Origin: Catalimonadaceae bacterium JC749
GTDB taxonomy: Bacteria > Bacteroidota > Bacteroidia > Cytophagales > Cyclobacteriaceae
Length of the DNA: 64,000 nucleotides
NCBI GenBank assembly: GCA_021730635.1
Contig: JAJNNC010000003.1
Coordinates: 434,001 to 498,000, forward strand
Direction: 5' to 3'
Shown one piece after another: positions 7,899-16,705 of the stretch (its first letter is position 1; the number at the start of each line of letters is the position of its first letter). The position numbers and the translations under genes were made by a program. The notes under the pieces were generated by a model, which was given only the letters and a program-made list of their open reading frames with translations, was not told the origin of the DNA and did not search any database.

Positions 7899-8605
7899 CT
7901 ACGCTTGTACGACGATGGCATGGGTGAGTACGTAACCTTCAGCAACACTTCCCGTCAGGGTTGCCAGTTCCTGCTCATAGCCATCACGGAATACGTTGTC
8001 GTTGTCATTATAAGTATCCTGTTCTCCGTTTGTATAAAGATCGGTAGCGGTGGTGTAAACAGTTTCTGTGATTTCCGTAGGAAAAGCAATTTGAGTGACC
8101 AGCAATGATTTTCCGCTGGCGTCATAAATATGCACATGAATGTGAGGAGCCCTGCCTCTGTACCATCCTGGAAATATAGAAATGAAGTTGACCAGTCCGT
8201 CTGCATTTGTCACCTGCCGCCCTCTGAGGAAATGATAAGTGATATAGTCTGTTGATTGCATCTGCATGCCTCCGTATTCTGAATAACTACCATCCGCATC
8301 ACAGTGCCAGATATCTACCAGCGCGCCCTCCAGTCCGGCACAACCGTTGTTAAGATCCTGTACGGTAAGGTTAATTTCCATTGCAATCCCTGCGCTATTC
8401 CCGCGAATATCTACCCTCTCCAGAGAAGAAGGATCTTTGGTAGGGAAGGGCCCTTCTGTCTCACTGGGTGTCAGGGTACAGTCGCCCGTCTCCCGTTGCC
8501 TTCCTCATTTTCGTCAGGTATGATCTGGTCGTCTTCCGAACAGGACAATACAAAGGGGGTAGCAGCCACCAACCCCAGTCTCTTTAAAAATTCTTTTCTT
8601 TCCAT
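7899..8605 (-). pseudogene. Intradiol ring-cleavage dioxygenase, frameshifted near the N-terminus
   Basis: The catalytic part is intact: TEGPFPTKDPSSLERVDIRG, then FLRGRQ, and the iron-site region GWYRGRAPHIHVHIYD with the Tyr and two His ligands. This is the protocatechuate 3,4-dioxygenase-like extracellular group. The true start at 8603-8605 gives an export leader (MERKEFLKRLGLVAATPF then VLSCSEDD, a Tat/lipoprotein-like start). The leader frame runs into a stop 44 codons on, in the wrong frame for the domain. The correct frame resumes at GDCTLTPSE. One extra base, for instance in the GGG run at 8485-8487, would restore a single frame. It is either a recent pseudogene or a base-call error. 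A short product from an internal start (ATG near 8381) would lack export and the first conserved block. Confidence 0.85.
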
Positions 8606-8836
8606 ACTTTACTTGCTTGTTTTTTTAGCATTACGCAAAGCAGGGCAAAAAAATTTTCCCACCTTCTTTTTATGAGGTGAATGGCCCTATTTTGTAGACC
8701 AATGGGGATCGCATCATGTCAAAAGCGGTCATCTACAGTCACTGTTTCCGTGGCTGCCTGTTATGATAGCTGATTACAGTGTAGGCTACCGTTCAAAAAT
8801 CAATAAACCCTGACTGTCGGGCTGTTCAGCGAAATT

Positions 8837-9925
8837 TTACTTAAAAGCCTGCTTTAGCACAGCCCCCGTCTCATGTTCAGGGCGATATTCCAATCCCAGA
8901 AAAGCTGCTATGGTTGCGGCTACCTGGTTCTGATAATATTGTCCTTGGGTACTCACCGCCTGCATGGTGGGTGTGTCCGGCCCTATCACAGCCATCCAGA
9001 TCTCATCCGCTCCCTTTACTTCATCGCCATGGCTGCGCCAGGTATCCAAGGGCTCGGTGCCCCTGCCATGATCGGTCGTAATGATGAAGGTAGTTTTATC
9101 CTTATATTTCTTTTGAGACTGAACCCAGTTCCATAGTTCCTGGATAAACTGATCGGTCCGATAGGCTGATTTCATATATTGTTCATAAGAACCATCATGC
9201 GCAAAGTCATCCGTTTCTCCATAAGCAATATAGATCAGGCTGGGCGTTTTCTTTTTCAGGTATTCCCAGGCATAATAATGGGTGAAAGCATCCATCCGGA
9301 CAGAAGACCAGTGGCCCGGTAGCAGTGGCTGCAAGGTATTCAACGCTTTTTCCATGTCGGTCAGACGGGTATCGGTGGCTGTATCGTAGCCTGCATTGAC
9401 CGGAATTCCTGACCGCTCTTCATGGATGATATAGGGAAATACGTCCCATGAACCAAAAGCCGCTACCTTTCCTTTGAAGGCAGGCTGGTTGTTGACGAAT
9501 TCCAGCACGGTCTGGTTCGGATTGAGTTTCTTTTCGTTGCTGTCTATCCTTTCATCCCCATAGCCCGACAGGATTTCATTATAACCCGGATAAGAAAACC
9601 AGTGGACGTTGGTCACATTCACAAGGGAGCCTTCCTGACGATTACCATAGAGCTGTCCTTTCCGGGCAATCACCTCCCAAAAGAAAGGCAACAACGTTTT
9701 TCTCCGCTCTTCCGGCGTATTTCTCCAAAATAACTCTTTTAGCTGGGCGGTATCACTTACATAGTCCGGATGGGCTATCAGCTGAGGATCAGCTCCGGTA
9801 AACACTTCCTGCCACCGCATGCCATCCCAGGTGATAAGGAAAACATATTCGGTATGCTGAGGCTGCTGCGCTTGAAGGAGGCCACAGAAAAGCAGGAGTG
9901 AGACTGTAAGCAGTAGTTTCTTCAT
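8837..9925 (-). CDS. Secreted alkaline-phosphatase-superfamily hydrolase
   Basis: A 362-residue enzyme with a signal peptide (MKKLLLTVSLLLFCGLLQAQ). The mature start VFLITWDGMRWQEVFTGADP carries the first metal Asp and a likely Thr nucleophile. Further metal ligands are seen in YGETDDFAHD, TTDHGRGTEP and WRSHGDE. The pattern fits the nucleotide pyrophosphatase/phosphodiesterase or sulfatase-like branch of the superfamily, acting on a phosphate or sulfate ester outside the cytoplasm. The substrate cannot be assigned. It is a single gene with 230 bases to the dioxygenase start and 270 to the next gene, both empty of other features. Confidence 0.85.
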   Translation of the reverse strand: MKKLLLTVSLLLFCGLLQAQQPQHTEYVFLITWDGMRWQEVFTGADPQLIAHPDYVSDTAQLKELFWRNTPEERRKTLLPFFWEVIARKGQLYGNRQEGSLVNVTNVHWFSYPGYNEILSGYGDERIDSNEKKLNPNQTVLEFVNNQPAFKGKVAAFGSWDVFPYIIHEERSGIPVNAGYDTATDTRLTDMEKALNTLQPLLPGHWSSVRMDAFTHYYAWEYLKKKTPSLIYIAYGETDDFAHDGSYEQYMKSAYRTDQFIQELWNWVQSQKKYKDKTTFIITTDHGRGTEPLDTWRSHGDEVKGADEIWMAVIGPDTPTMQAVSTQGQYYQNQVAATIAAFLGLEYRPEHETGAVLKQAFK

Positions 9926-10196
9926 ATAAGATTAAAGTTAAGTTGAGAAGACAATAAATATAGATAGATCCTTAGGGGGTTAAAAAAAATACCCGGTCAA
10001 AGATAATAAGCCCACTTTATAACTGCCTCCTGTATTGCTTTCTTAATGATTTCTTAATAATCTTAAGAGCAAAATGACAGAAGCTTTCTAAGCCACAGAA
10101 AATATTGCAAAAAACTAAATAAATTTTACTCTAATCGGTTCGCTTATTGGGAAAAATTTATAATTTGCTGGAATTCTTAATTATTTTGTTGGATAA

Positions 10197-11288
10197 ATGA
10201 TGATAAGGGAACAGGCTTTTTATAAGACGGAACTAGAGCCTACCTCATTTTGGAGTAAAATTACGGGGCAAAAACCCGAAAAGAACGCCGTTATTGAGAT
10301 CAACAATCTGCTCTCCGAAAAACCTATATTGGAAGTACAACCGGAAGACATTCAGCCTATTCTGGATAAATATGGGCTGAATCTTTACCGGGATTTCCAT
10401 GATGGTTCCTTACGGGAGCTTTACAAAACGTATCTGCGCTATTGCTTTGATGACAACCACCTGGATCATGGGGAGATCGTACGCCTCAAACACCTGAAAA
10501 GGTTGTTGGGCTTATCAGACAAAGCCGTTGAAATTGCCAACCACCAGGTATGTCAGGAAGTGTATGAAAGGGAACTGGAAGTAGCCCTAGAAGACCAGCG
10601 GCTGGATCAAAAAGAAATTTCCTTTCTGAGACACCTCCAAACAAGCCTACAACTGCCTCAGGAGCTTATCGACACCATTCATCAGAACAAAGCCCAAAGT
10701 CTGATCCTTCACTTTATCAAAGGAGCCGTCGCGCATGAACAGCTTTCCCCGGAAGAAGAAAAAGAGCTTAAAGCTTTATTGGAAAATCTGAATGTAGAAT
10801 CTTCCTTAAATATCTCTACCCAAGCTGAATTGGCTAAGTATCGTCTTTTCTGGCAAATAGAGAACGGAGAAATTCCTGCCATTTATGTCCCTGTCAAATT
10901 AAAGCCAGAGGAGCAATGTTATTTTCTGACTGACACTGCCTGGCATAAGGAAAAAGGCGGAAAAAAACCGGAAGCCAACCTGCGCAACCTGAAAGTGAAA
11001 TTGATCAAAGGAGGTTACTGGAAAGCACCGGAAGCCAAAGAGATGGTATTGACACCTTCCTCCTGGAATTCTGTAGCCCAGGGAAAAGTATATATCACGA
11101 ATGAGCGCATCATTCTAAGAAACCGCAATCAGGAAGACAGTATCCTTCTGGAAAATATCCGGGATTACTATAACTATAGCAACGGGGTGCACCTCTCTAT
11201 GAGCAAAGGCAAAAACCTGTTCTTGGAACTGAAGGATAACCGTGAAATATTTGCCATGATCCTGGGAAGAGTGTTAAAAGAGTTGTAA
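10197..11288 (+). CDS. Hypothetical protein with TerB-like helical region and PH-like C-terminal domain
   Basis: 363 residues, no signal peptide or membrane helix. Residues about 55-200 are helical, with two repeats of an acidic turn (CFDDNHLDHGEIVRLKHL and ALEDQRLDQKEISFLRHL) that look like EF-hand-like or TerB-type metal-binding loops. The C-terminal part (about 285-363) contains GKVYITNERIILRNRNQ and SILLENIRDYYNYSNG, a pattern of bacterial PH/GRAM-like domains. TerB-PH combinations are associated with membrane-surface stress proteins. Assignment rests on pattern only. It stands alone, with 270 bases upstream and 500 AT-rich bases downstream before glnB. Start: ATGATG at 10197; either Met is possible. 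Confidence 0.72.
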   Translation: MMIREQAFYKTELEPTSFWSKITGQKPEKNAVIEINNLLSEKPILEVQPEDIQPILDKYGLNLYRDFHDGSLRELYKTYLRYCFDDNHLDHGEIVRLKHLKRLLGLSDKAVEIANHQVCQEVYERELEVALEDQRLDQKEISFLRHLQTSLQLPQELIDTIHQNKAQSLILHFIKGAVAHEQLSPEEEKELKALLENLNVESSLNISTQAELAKYRLFWQIENGEIPAIYVPVKLKPEEQCYFLTDTAWHKEKGGKKPEANLRNLKVKLIKGGYWKAPEAKEMVLTPSSWNSVAQGKVYITNERIILRNRNQEDSILLENIRDYYNYSNGVHLSMSKGKNLFLELKDNREIFAMILGRVLKEL

Positions 11289-11789
11289 ACCCACTGCTTT
11301 TGCGTTCCCGGGTTTTATGATTTTTCAGGCTTTTTCCAGGCACAATGCTTTATTACTTTTTAGAAGATGATCGCTAGTAAATTGTCTTCTTAAAGCAGTT
11401 TCGAGAGGAAGCATTTCCTATGGAAAACCACACGCTTGCTCTTCCTATACCCTTAAATGTCAAGTTCTTATCAGCTCCACCTTTCAGTGGACCGGTATTT
11501 TCCCAACACATGTCATTTTTGCTGCTTTTCCGTCTTATTGCCACTTAGACAATTTAAAAATATATACTTTATTTTTTCAATTATATTAACATCCATATAA
11601 TATTTTACCTTATTTCTAAAAATACACTAATTTTTTTGTAAATCTTTTTATTTAAAAAATTTATTAACTTATTTAGCATCTTCGTTGGTTAAAACCATTT
11701 TTATTAGAATTAAATATTGCATTTTATAATTTTACCATTTAATCCTAATATAAAAACAAATAATACCAGCATAATCTAACATAACTCTC
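11289..11789. other. Intergenic region upstream of glnB (501 bases)
   Basis: No convincing open frame. The first 40 bases could form a weak AACCC/GGGTT hairpin followed by TTTT after the preceding gene. The last 250 bases are very AT-rich and should hold the glnB-amt promoter. A short inverted repeat TGGTTAAAACCA lies at 11686-11697. I see no sigma-54 -24/-12 element here. Confidence 0.5.
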
Positions 11790-12125
11790 ATGAAAAAAGT
11801 CGAAGCCATCATCAGAACTTCCAAATTCGAAGAAGTCACCGAAGCCCTGGCGAAAGTGGGCGTTACCTTTATGTCATTTTATGAGGTAAAGGGACACGGC
11901 CTGGAAAAAGAATACCAAACCTATCGGGGTGCTACTTACGATGTAGGATACATTCCCCGCACCAAACTGGAAATCGTTGTTTCCGACAGCTTTTTAGATC
12001 CTACCATTGATACCCTGCTCAAAGTGGCCAAAACAGGCAGAGTAGGTGATGGAAAAATATTTGTAACCCATCTGGAAGACGTGTTCCGCATCAGAACGGG
12101 TGAACAAGGTAGTGATGCGCTTTAA
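11790..12125 (+). CDS. P-II family nitrogen regulatory protein
   Basis: A 111-residue P-II protein. It starts MKKVEAIIRTSKFEEVTEAL as usual, has the T-loop EYQTYRGATYDVGYIPRTKLE with the Tyr (residue 50) that corresponds to the uridylylation site, and ends with the B/C-loop TGRVGDGKIFVTHLEDVFRIRTGE, which binds ATP/ADP. P-II proteins report 2-oxoglutarate and adenylate levels, and the GlnK type plugs the AmtB channel. The ammonium transporter gene follows after 54 bases on the same strand, which marks it as a GlnK-type partner. The T-loop has an insert (KGHGLEKEYQ) compared with E. coli GlnK. Confidence 0.97.
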   Translation: MKKVEAIIRTSKFEEVTEALAKVGVTFMSFYEVKGHGLEKEYQTYRGATYDVGYIPRTKLEIVVSDSFLDPTIDTLLKVAKTGRVGDGKIFVTHLEDVFRIRTGEQGSDAL

Positions 12126-12179
12126 AATGAATTCTTACTTAACCGATTAATTATTAACTCCTAAACAAAAATAAAGTCC

Positions 12180-13430
12180 ATGGAAGAAGTACTATTTACA
12201 ACGAACAACCTTTGGATGATGATTGCCACCTTCCTGGTGTTTATCATGCACTTAGGATTTGCCGGCGTGGAAACAGGTTTTACGCAATCCAAAAATACCG
12301 TTAATATTCTCTTCAAAAATACTATTATTCCCCCTATTGGTTTGTTAACCTATGCATTCTGGGGGTTTAATCTGATGTATCCTGGCGACGACTATGCCGG
12401 AGCATTTTTTGGTTTTTCTGGTTTTGGATTAGATCCGGGAGAAGACGGGCTGACTGCTGCTTACAATCCGGGGTATACTTACTGGACAGATTTTCTTTTC
12501 CAGGGAATGTTTGCGGCCACCGCAGCTACCATTGTTTCCGGAGCCGTAGCCGAAAGAGTAAAACTAAACAGTTTCTTGATCTTCGTGCTGCTTTATGTAG
12601 GTATCTGTTATCCTATGACCGGTATGTGGGATTGGGGTGGAGGTTTTCTGGAAAACGGGCTGGCTACTCCTTTTTATGACTTTGCCGGTTCTACGCTGGT
12701 ACACTCCGTAGGTGGTTGGGGTGCTTTGGCTGGTATCATTCTCTTGGGTGCCAGAAAAGGAAAATATGTAGACGGAAAAATTCGTCCTATCCCTGGTCAT
12801 AGCATGCCGCTGGCTACCATTGGTGTATTTTTACTTTGGCTGGGCTGGTATGGCTTTAACGGCGGCTCTGTCCTGAGTGCCGATCCGGGTTTAGTTTCTT
12901 TGGTATTTGTGACCACTACCCTGGCTGCAGCGGCGGGTGCCATCGGTGCTCTGTTCACTTCTCTGGTTGTGATCCGCTCTAATGACCTTTCTATGGTGCT
13001 AAACGGTATTCTGGGCGGCCTGGTCGGTATCACAGCCGGTGCTGATCAAATGGGCATTACTGACGCTATCCTGATCGGATTTATCGCTGGTGTGATCGTT
13101 GTCATAGCAGTAGTAACCATCGACCGTCTGAAACTGGATGACCCTGTGGGTGCTACCTCTGTTCACTTGATTTGCGGAATCTGGGGAACCTTAGCGGTAG
13201 GCTTATTTGGTAATTTGGCCAGCGGAGCACAGTTTCTGACACAGCTCATAGGTGTTGCCTGTGTAGGTGCCTTTTGCTTTGCCTTTGCCTTTGCCTCCTT
13301 TTATGTACTGAAAAAGACCTTAGGCATCAGAGTTTCTGAAGAGGAAGAAATAGAAGGACTGGATATAGGAGAACACAAAATGCGTGCTTATGTTGACGTG
13401 AGCACACCTGCTGAAAAAGTTTATTCTTAA
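12180..13430 (+). CDS. amt: Ammonium transporter (Amt family)
   Basis: A 416-residue inner-membrane channel of 11 helices. The twin-His pore residues are seen in DFAGSTLVHSVGGWGALAG and GATSVHLICGIWGTLAVG; the Trp/Phe-rich vestibule (GMWDWGGGFLENG) is also present. No cleavable signal peptide is evident; the first helix starts directly (LWMMIATFLVFIMHLGFAG). It is paired with the P-II gene upstream and is probably inhibited by it when nitrogen is plentiful. The C-terminal tail (GLDIGEHKMRAYVDV) is shorter than in E. coli AmtB but keeps the conserved GLD and EH. A strong terminator follows. Confidence 0.97.
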   Translation: MEEVLFTTNNLWMMIATFLVFIMHLGFAGVETGFTQSKNTVNILFKNTIIPPIGLLTYAFWGFNLMYPGDDYAGAFFGFSGFGLDPGEDGLTAAYNPGYTYWTDFLFQGMFAATAATIVSGAVAERVKLNSFLIFVLLYVGICYPMTGMWDWGGGFLENGLATPFYDFAGSTLVHSVGGWGALAGIILLGARKGKYVDGKIRPIPGHSMPLATIGVFLLWLGWYGFNGGSVLSADPGLVSLVFVTTTLAAAAGAIGALFTSLVVIRSNDLSMVLNGILGGLVGITAGADQMGITDAILIGFIAGVIVVIAVVTIDRLKLDDPVGATSVHLICGIWGTLAVGLFGNLASGAQFLTQLIGVACVGAFCFAFAFASFYVLKKTLGIRVSEEEEIEGLDIGEHKMRAYVDVSTPAEKVYS

Positions 13431-13455
13431 TCAGGTAAATTATAAATCATATGCT

Positions 13456-13489
13456 AAACCTGCTCACTTTTTAGTGGGCAGGTTTTTTT
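13456..13489 (+). terminator. Rho-independent terminator of the glnB-amt operon
   Basis: Stem AACCTGCTCACT/AGTGGGCAGGTT (12 pairs with one T-G wobble) around a TTTT loop, followed by a T run. The tail touches the stop codon of the small convergent gene at 13488. Confidence 0.88.
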
Positions 13490-13709
13490 ATACCAAAACA
13501 CCATCTTCTTTGTCTACAACCGGTCTGGAAGGACCATTTACGGGTAACGTAACCCCCGGTGGCAGATCAAGTTCTGGAAAATCAAGCTCTATTGGAAGCC
13601 CTCCATCATTGTTAGAACTACTGGATTTTTTATCTTCCATCACTTTGAGAAAGAATACGATAGCTGCTATGGTAAACAGAAAACCTAGAATGAAATAATC
13701 AATTGCCAT
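13488..13709 (-). CDS. Small single-pass membrane protein, unknown
   Basis: A 73-residue protein. One N-terminal transmembrane helix (FILGFLFTIAAIVFFLKVM) is followed by a Ser/Asn linker (EDKKSSSSNNDGG) and a Pro-rich acidic tail (IELDFPELDLPPGVTLPVNG). No family recognised. It converges on amt and its stop lies at the edge of the amt terminator. The good hydrophobic segment and composition suggest a real gene, but its small size leaves doubt. Confidence 0.55.
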   Translation of the reverse strand: MAIDYFILGFLFTIAAIVFFLKVMEDKKSSSSNNDGGLPIELDFPELDLPPGVTLPVNGPSRPVVDKEDGVLV

Positions 13710-14057
13710 AATTCGTAAATTTTTATCACCAAACTTGAATGATCTAAGAAGTCAACCCCTGACAATCTCTAAAGAAAAAATAGCAAAAACTGAACCCGTT
13801 TTATAAGCTCTCGAAAAGCTAATTCCAGCAAGGGTTTCAAGAACAATGCAACACTACCCTGATACTGCCTTTCTTGTTTGAAAAAATCTCATTATTCTGT
13901 GCTTTCTTTCGAAAACTTACGGATTGCCCTTTTCTAATGGTTGCTCTACTTTAATAATACGAAAAGCCTGTCAACGGTTTGGCTTAATCAAAAAGAATAA
14001 GCACTTTTGCAGCTATAAACGCAATCATATATCATCTCATTATTTACTATACGTAGA
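13710..14057. other. Intergenic region between divergent small gene and DUF3127 gene (348 bases)
   Basis: Nothing recognisable as a gene or RNA. It must hold the promoters for both flanking genes, which are divergent. Short open frames here overlap the start of the DUF3127 gene and look like chance. Confidence 0.45.
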
Positions 14058-14447
14058 ATGGAAATTAAAGGTAAACTTTTGGAAATATTTGATGAAGTTC
14101 AGATCAGCGACCGCTTCAGAAAGAGAGAGTTTGTAATAGAATATGCGGAGAATCCACAATATCCGGAATATGTAAAATTTGAATGTGTTCAGGATAAATG
14201 CAGTATACTCGATGAGTTTAGTATAGGGCAGGAAGTTAATATCAGCTTTAATTTGAAAGGAAGAAAATGGACAGATCCTAAAGGGGAAGTGAAATATTTT
14301 AACACCATCCAGGCCTGGCGCATAGAAAAAGCAGATAGCAGTCCCGGCCATACTCCGCCTACAGCCCAAAGCCAGGCATCCTCCGGCTCTGAAAACACTA
14401 ATCTTTTCTCTGCAGAGGAAGACCAGGAAGATGATCTGCCATTTTAA
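14058..14447 (+). CDS. DUF3127-family protein with SSB-like acidic tip
   Basis: A 129-residue cytoplasmic protein. The first 95 residues (MEIKGKLLEIFDEVQISDRF, then KREFVIEYAENPQYPEYVKF, KGRKWTDPKGEVKYFNTIQA) match the DUF3127 pattern, a beta-rich domain of about 90 residues that looks OB-fold-like. A Ser/Gln/Gly linker follows and the protein ends EEDQEDDLPF. That end closely resembles the C-terminal tip of single-stranded DNA-binding proteins (DDDIPF in E. coli), which recruits repair enzymes. A nucleic-acid role is therefore plausible but inferred. It is 50-75 bases from the next gene on the same strand. Confidence 0.85.
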   Translation: MEIKGKLLEIFDEVQISDRFRKREFVIEYAENPQYPEYVKFECVQDKCSILDEFSIGQEVNISFNLKGRKWTDPKGEVKYFNTIQAWRIEKADSSPGHTPPTAQSQASSGSENTNLFSAEEDQEDDLPF

Positions 14448-14522
14448 TTAAAATCTTACTTATACGTTCTGAGCAGCATTTAAGCATCCTATACCTAACT
14501 TTTGACTGTACTCTCCTCCGGC

Positions 14523-15449
14523 ATGCATCTTTTACAAAGCTTATGTGAAATTTTTTCACCTTCCGGCCATGAAGCAGGCATGAAAAAATTCCTGCTTCAA
14601 TATGTGGAAGATCATCAGTCCGGCTGGAAGGTGCAGCCGGAGATCATCGCCGACGAGTTTCTGCAAGATTGCCTGATACTAAAATTTGGTAAGCCTACAA
14701 CAGCCATTCTGGCGCACATAGATACCATAGGGTTTACAGTACGTTATCAAGACCAGCTGATTCCTATTGGAGCGCCCGAAGTAAAAAATGGGTACAAGCT
14801 GGTGGGTAAAGATAGCCTGGGCCCTATTTTTTGTGAGCTAGTAGTGAATGAAAAAAAGAAAAGCAGGCAAAAACAACTCTCTTATAAGTTTGCCAGAGGC
14901 ATTGAAAGAGGAACTGAACTGGTTTTTGAGAGTCATTTCAAAGAAACGAAAAAATATATACAAAACTGCTATCTGGACAATCGTATAGGTATTTACAACG
15001 CCCTGAAGGTAGCAGAATCGCTGGAAAACGGTATCATTGCTTTCACCTGTTGGGAAGAACATGGAGGGGGCTCTGTCCCTTACGTATCCAAATATATTTA
15101 TGAAAATTTTGGTGTCCGGCAATATTTGGTTTCTGACATTACCTGGGTAACAGATGGCGTCCATCATGGAGAAGGAGTGGCTGTTTCCATGCGTGATCGC
15201 AATATCCCCAGGCGAGCTTATGTAGATAAAATTATCGAGCTTGCTACAGCCTCTAAGGTACCCTTTCAGTTGGAAGTAGAGGGAGAAGGTTCCAGCGATG
15301 GCAGGGAATTACAGCTGGCACCCTATCCTTTCGACTGGTGTTTTATAGGCGCTCCTATTGCTAATGCGCATTCTCCCAAAGAAAAAGTGCATAAAGAAGA
15401 TGTAGCTTCTATGATAGCACTCTATGCGCACCTGATGAAAAACCTATAA
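14523..15449 (+). CDS. M42-like/M20-like zinc aminopeptidase
   Basis: About 308 residues from the ATG at 14523; an in-frame TTG at 14502 is the alternative, but MHLLQSLCEIFSPSGHE is the usual family start. Metal ligands and catalytic residues are visible: LAHIDTIGFTV (His, Asp), YLDNRIGIYNAL (bridging Asp), WEEHGGGS (catalytic Glu pair), and ANAHSPKEKV (His). It belongs to the co-catalytic dinuclear zinc aminopeptidases that trim short peptides in the cytoplasm. Hpt starts seven bases after its stop, so the two are probably co-transcribed. The exact specificity is unknown. Confidence 0.85.
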   Translation: MHLLQSLCEIFSPSGHEAGMKKFLLQYVEDHQSGWKVQPEIIADEFLQDCLILKFGKPTTAILAHIDTIGFTVRYQDQLIPIGAPEVKNGYKLVGKDSLGPIFCELVVNEKKKSRQKQLSYKFARGIERGTELVFESHFKETKKYIQNCYLDNRIGIYNALKVAESLENGIIAFTCWEEHGGGSVPYVSKYIYENFGVRQYLVSDITWVTDGVHHGEGVAVSMRDRNIPRRAYVDKIIELATASKVPFQLEVEGEGSSDGRELQLAPYPFDWCFIGAPIANAHSPKEKVHKEDVASMIALYAHLMKNL

Positions 15450-15456
15450 TGCTTTT

Positions 15457-15984
15457 ATGCACATCAAAGACCATACGTTCGGCCTTTTCATCCCTGAAAA
15501 AGAAATACAGGAAGCGGTAGCCCGATTGGCTGACCGTCTGAATCATGATTTTCGCCACTTAAATCCTTTGTTCATCGGTGTGCTCAATGGTGCCTTTATG
15601 TTTGCGGCCGATTTGCTAAGAAATATTCATATCCCTTCAGAGCTTACTTTCATTAAGGTAAAATCTTATACCGGAACCCAAAGTACAGGAACAGTAAACA
15701 CCTTACTGGGCCTCGACCACCCTATTCAGGACAGGCACCTTATCATTGTAGAAGACATTATCGACACGGGGCTTACCGTACAACACCTTCAGGAAAAACT
15801 CAAACAGGAGAAGCCTGCCAGCATTCATATTGCTACGCTGTTGCTTAAACCTGAAGCCTTGCTGACACCCCTGTCTCTCACTTATGTAGGCTTTGAAATT
15901 CCTAATGAATTTGTGGTAGGATATGGGTTGGACTATGACGGGCAGGGCCGGAATCTGCGGGATATCTATAAAGTATCAGAGTAA
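15457..15984 (+). CDS. hpt: Hypoxanthine phosphoribosyltransferase
   Basis: A 175-residue purine-salvage enzyme that joins hypoxanthine or guanine to PRPP to give IMP or GMP. The PRPP-binding motif LIIVEDIIDTGLTVQHL (about 105-121) is clear, as are the PPi loop region (GVLNGAFMFAADLLR) and the flexible-loop start (VKSYTGTQSTG). The C-terminal purine-binding segment FEIPNEFVVGYGLDYDGQGR is typical. Length matches the family. It follows the peptidase by seven bases; adk comes 135 bases later after a region with a possible leader structure. Confidence 0.96.
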   Translation: MHIKDHTFGLFIPEKEIQEAVARLADRLNHDFRHLNPLFIGVLNGAFMFAADLLRNIHIPSELTFIKVKSYTGTQSTGTVNTLLGLDHPIQDRHLIIVEDIIDTGLTVQHLQEKLKQEKPASIHIATLLLKPEALLTPLSLTYVGFEIPNEFVVGYGLDYDGQGRNLRDIYKVSE

Positions 15985-16029
15985 ATCGGAAACGAAAGAT
16001 TAGATAATTTCAGTATTTTTGTTTTTATT

Positions 16030-16098
16030 ACGCCTCGCTATTTTCTGGAGAACATAATTTCTCCGGTGAATTTCTGCTGTTTTATAGCCAACAGGCGT
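16030..16098 (+). promoter_or_regulatory. Possible structured RNA leader before adk
   Basis: Three nested pairings can be drawn: ACGCCT (16030-16035) with AGGCGT (16093-16098), GCTA (16037-16040) with TAGC (16085-16088), and GGAGAA (16047-16052) with TTCTCC (16059-16064). Together they form a long outer stem with an inner hairpin just upstream of the adk ATG at 16120. No T run follows, so it is not a simple terminator. It may be an mRNA leader; chance pairing cannot be excluded. Confidence 0.35.
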
Positions 16099-16119
16099 GT
16101 TACTAAATAGTTATAAAGC

Positions 16120-16704
16120 ATGTTAAACATAGTACTTTTTGGCCCTCCAGGTGCAGGCAAAGGAACTCAAAGCCAAAAATTGATAGAATATTATAACCTT
16201 ACCCATATATCTACCGGTGATCTTTTCAGAAAACATTTAGGGGAAGGAACTGCCTTAGGCCAACAGGCTAGAACCTATATGGATGCCGGACAGTTGGTGC
16301 CCGATCGCTTAGTCATTGATATGGTTGATGAAAAACTGGATGAAGATCACCAAAGCAAAGGGATTATCTTTGATGGGTTTCCCAGGACCATTGCCCAGGC
16401 GCAAGCACTGGACGAACTCCTAGAGAAAAGAAAAATGCCTATCACCGGCATGATTGCGCTGGATGTGCCAGATGAAGAGCTTGTTCAGCGTATCCGCGAA
16501 AGAGGGAAGACATCGGGCCGGGTAGATGATCAGGATGAAGCTAAAATTGCTACACGGCTGGAAGTATACCGCAGTGAAACACTACCGGTTGCCAATTATT
16601 ACCAAAAACAGGGGAAATACGTAGCCATCAATGGGGTTGGAAAAATTGAAGAGATTTTTCAGAAGATTATGCACGAGATTAATCAACTCCAGACTTATAG
16701 ATAG
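16120..16704 (+). CDS. adk: Adenylate kinase
   Basis: A 194-residue enzyme that interconverts ATP + AMP and 2 ADP in the cytoplasm. The P-loop is at residues about 8-15 (GPPGAGKGT). The AMP-binding region THISTGDLFRKHLG and GFPRTIAQAQAL, and the LID arginines in RIRERGKTSGRVDD, are all present. The LID is the short type without a zinc knuckle, which explains the length of about 190 that is normal in Bacteroidota. The start MLNIVLFGPPG is fixed by the P-loop position. A possible structured leader precedes it, and obg follows after about 100 bases. Confidence 0.98.
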   Translation: MLNIVLFGPPGAGKGTQSQKLIEYYNLTHISTGDLFRKHLGEGTALGQQARTYMDAGQLVPDRLVIDMVDEKLDEDHQSKGIIFDGFPRTIAQAQALDELLEKRKMPITGMIALDVPDEELVQRIRERGKTSGRVDDQDEAKIATRLEVYRSETLPVANYYQKQGKYVAINGVGKIEEIFQKIMHEINQLQTYR

Positions 16705-16705
16705 G

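Noticed and set aside
11686-11697. TGGTTAAAACCA upstream of glnB
   Set aside because: Short arms and no second copy; sigma-54 spacing is absent, so it is noted only within the gap entry.
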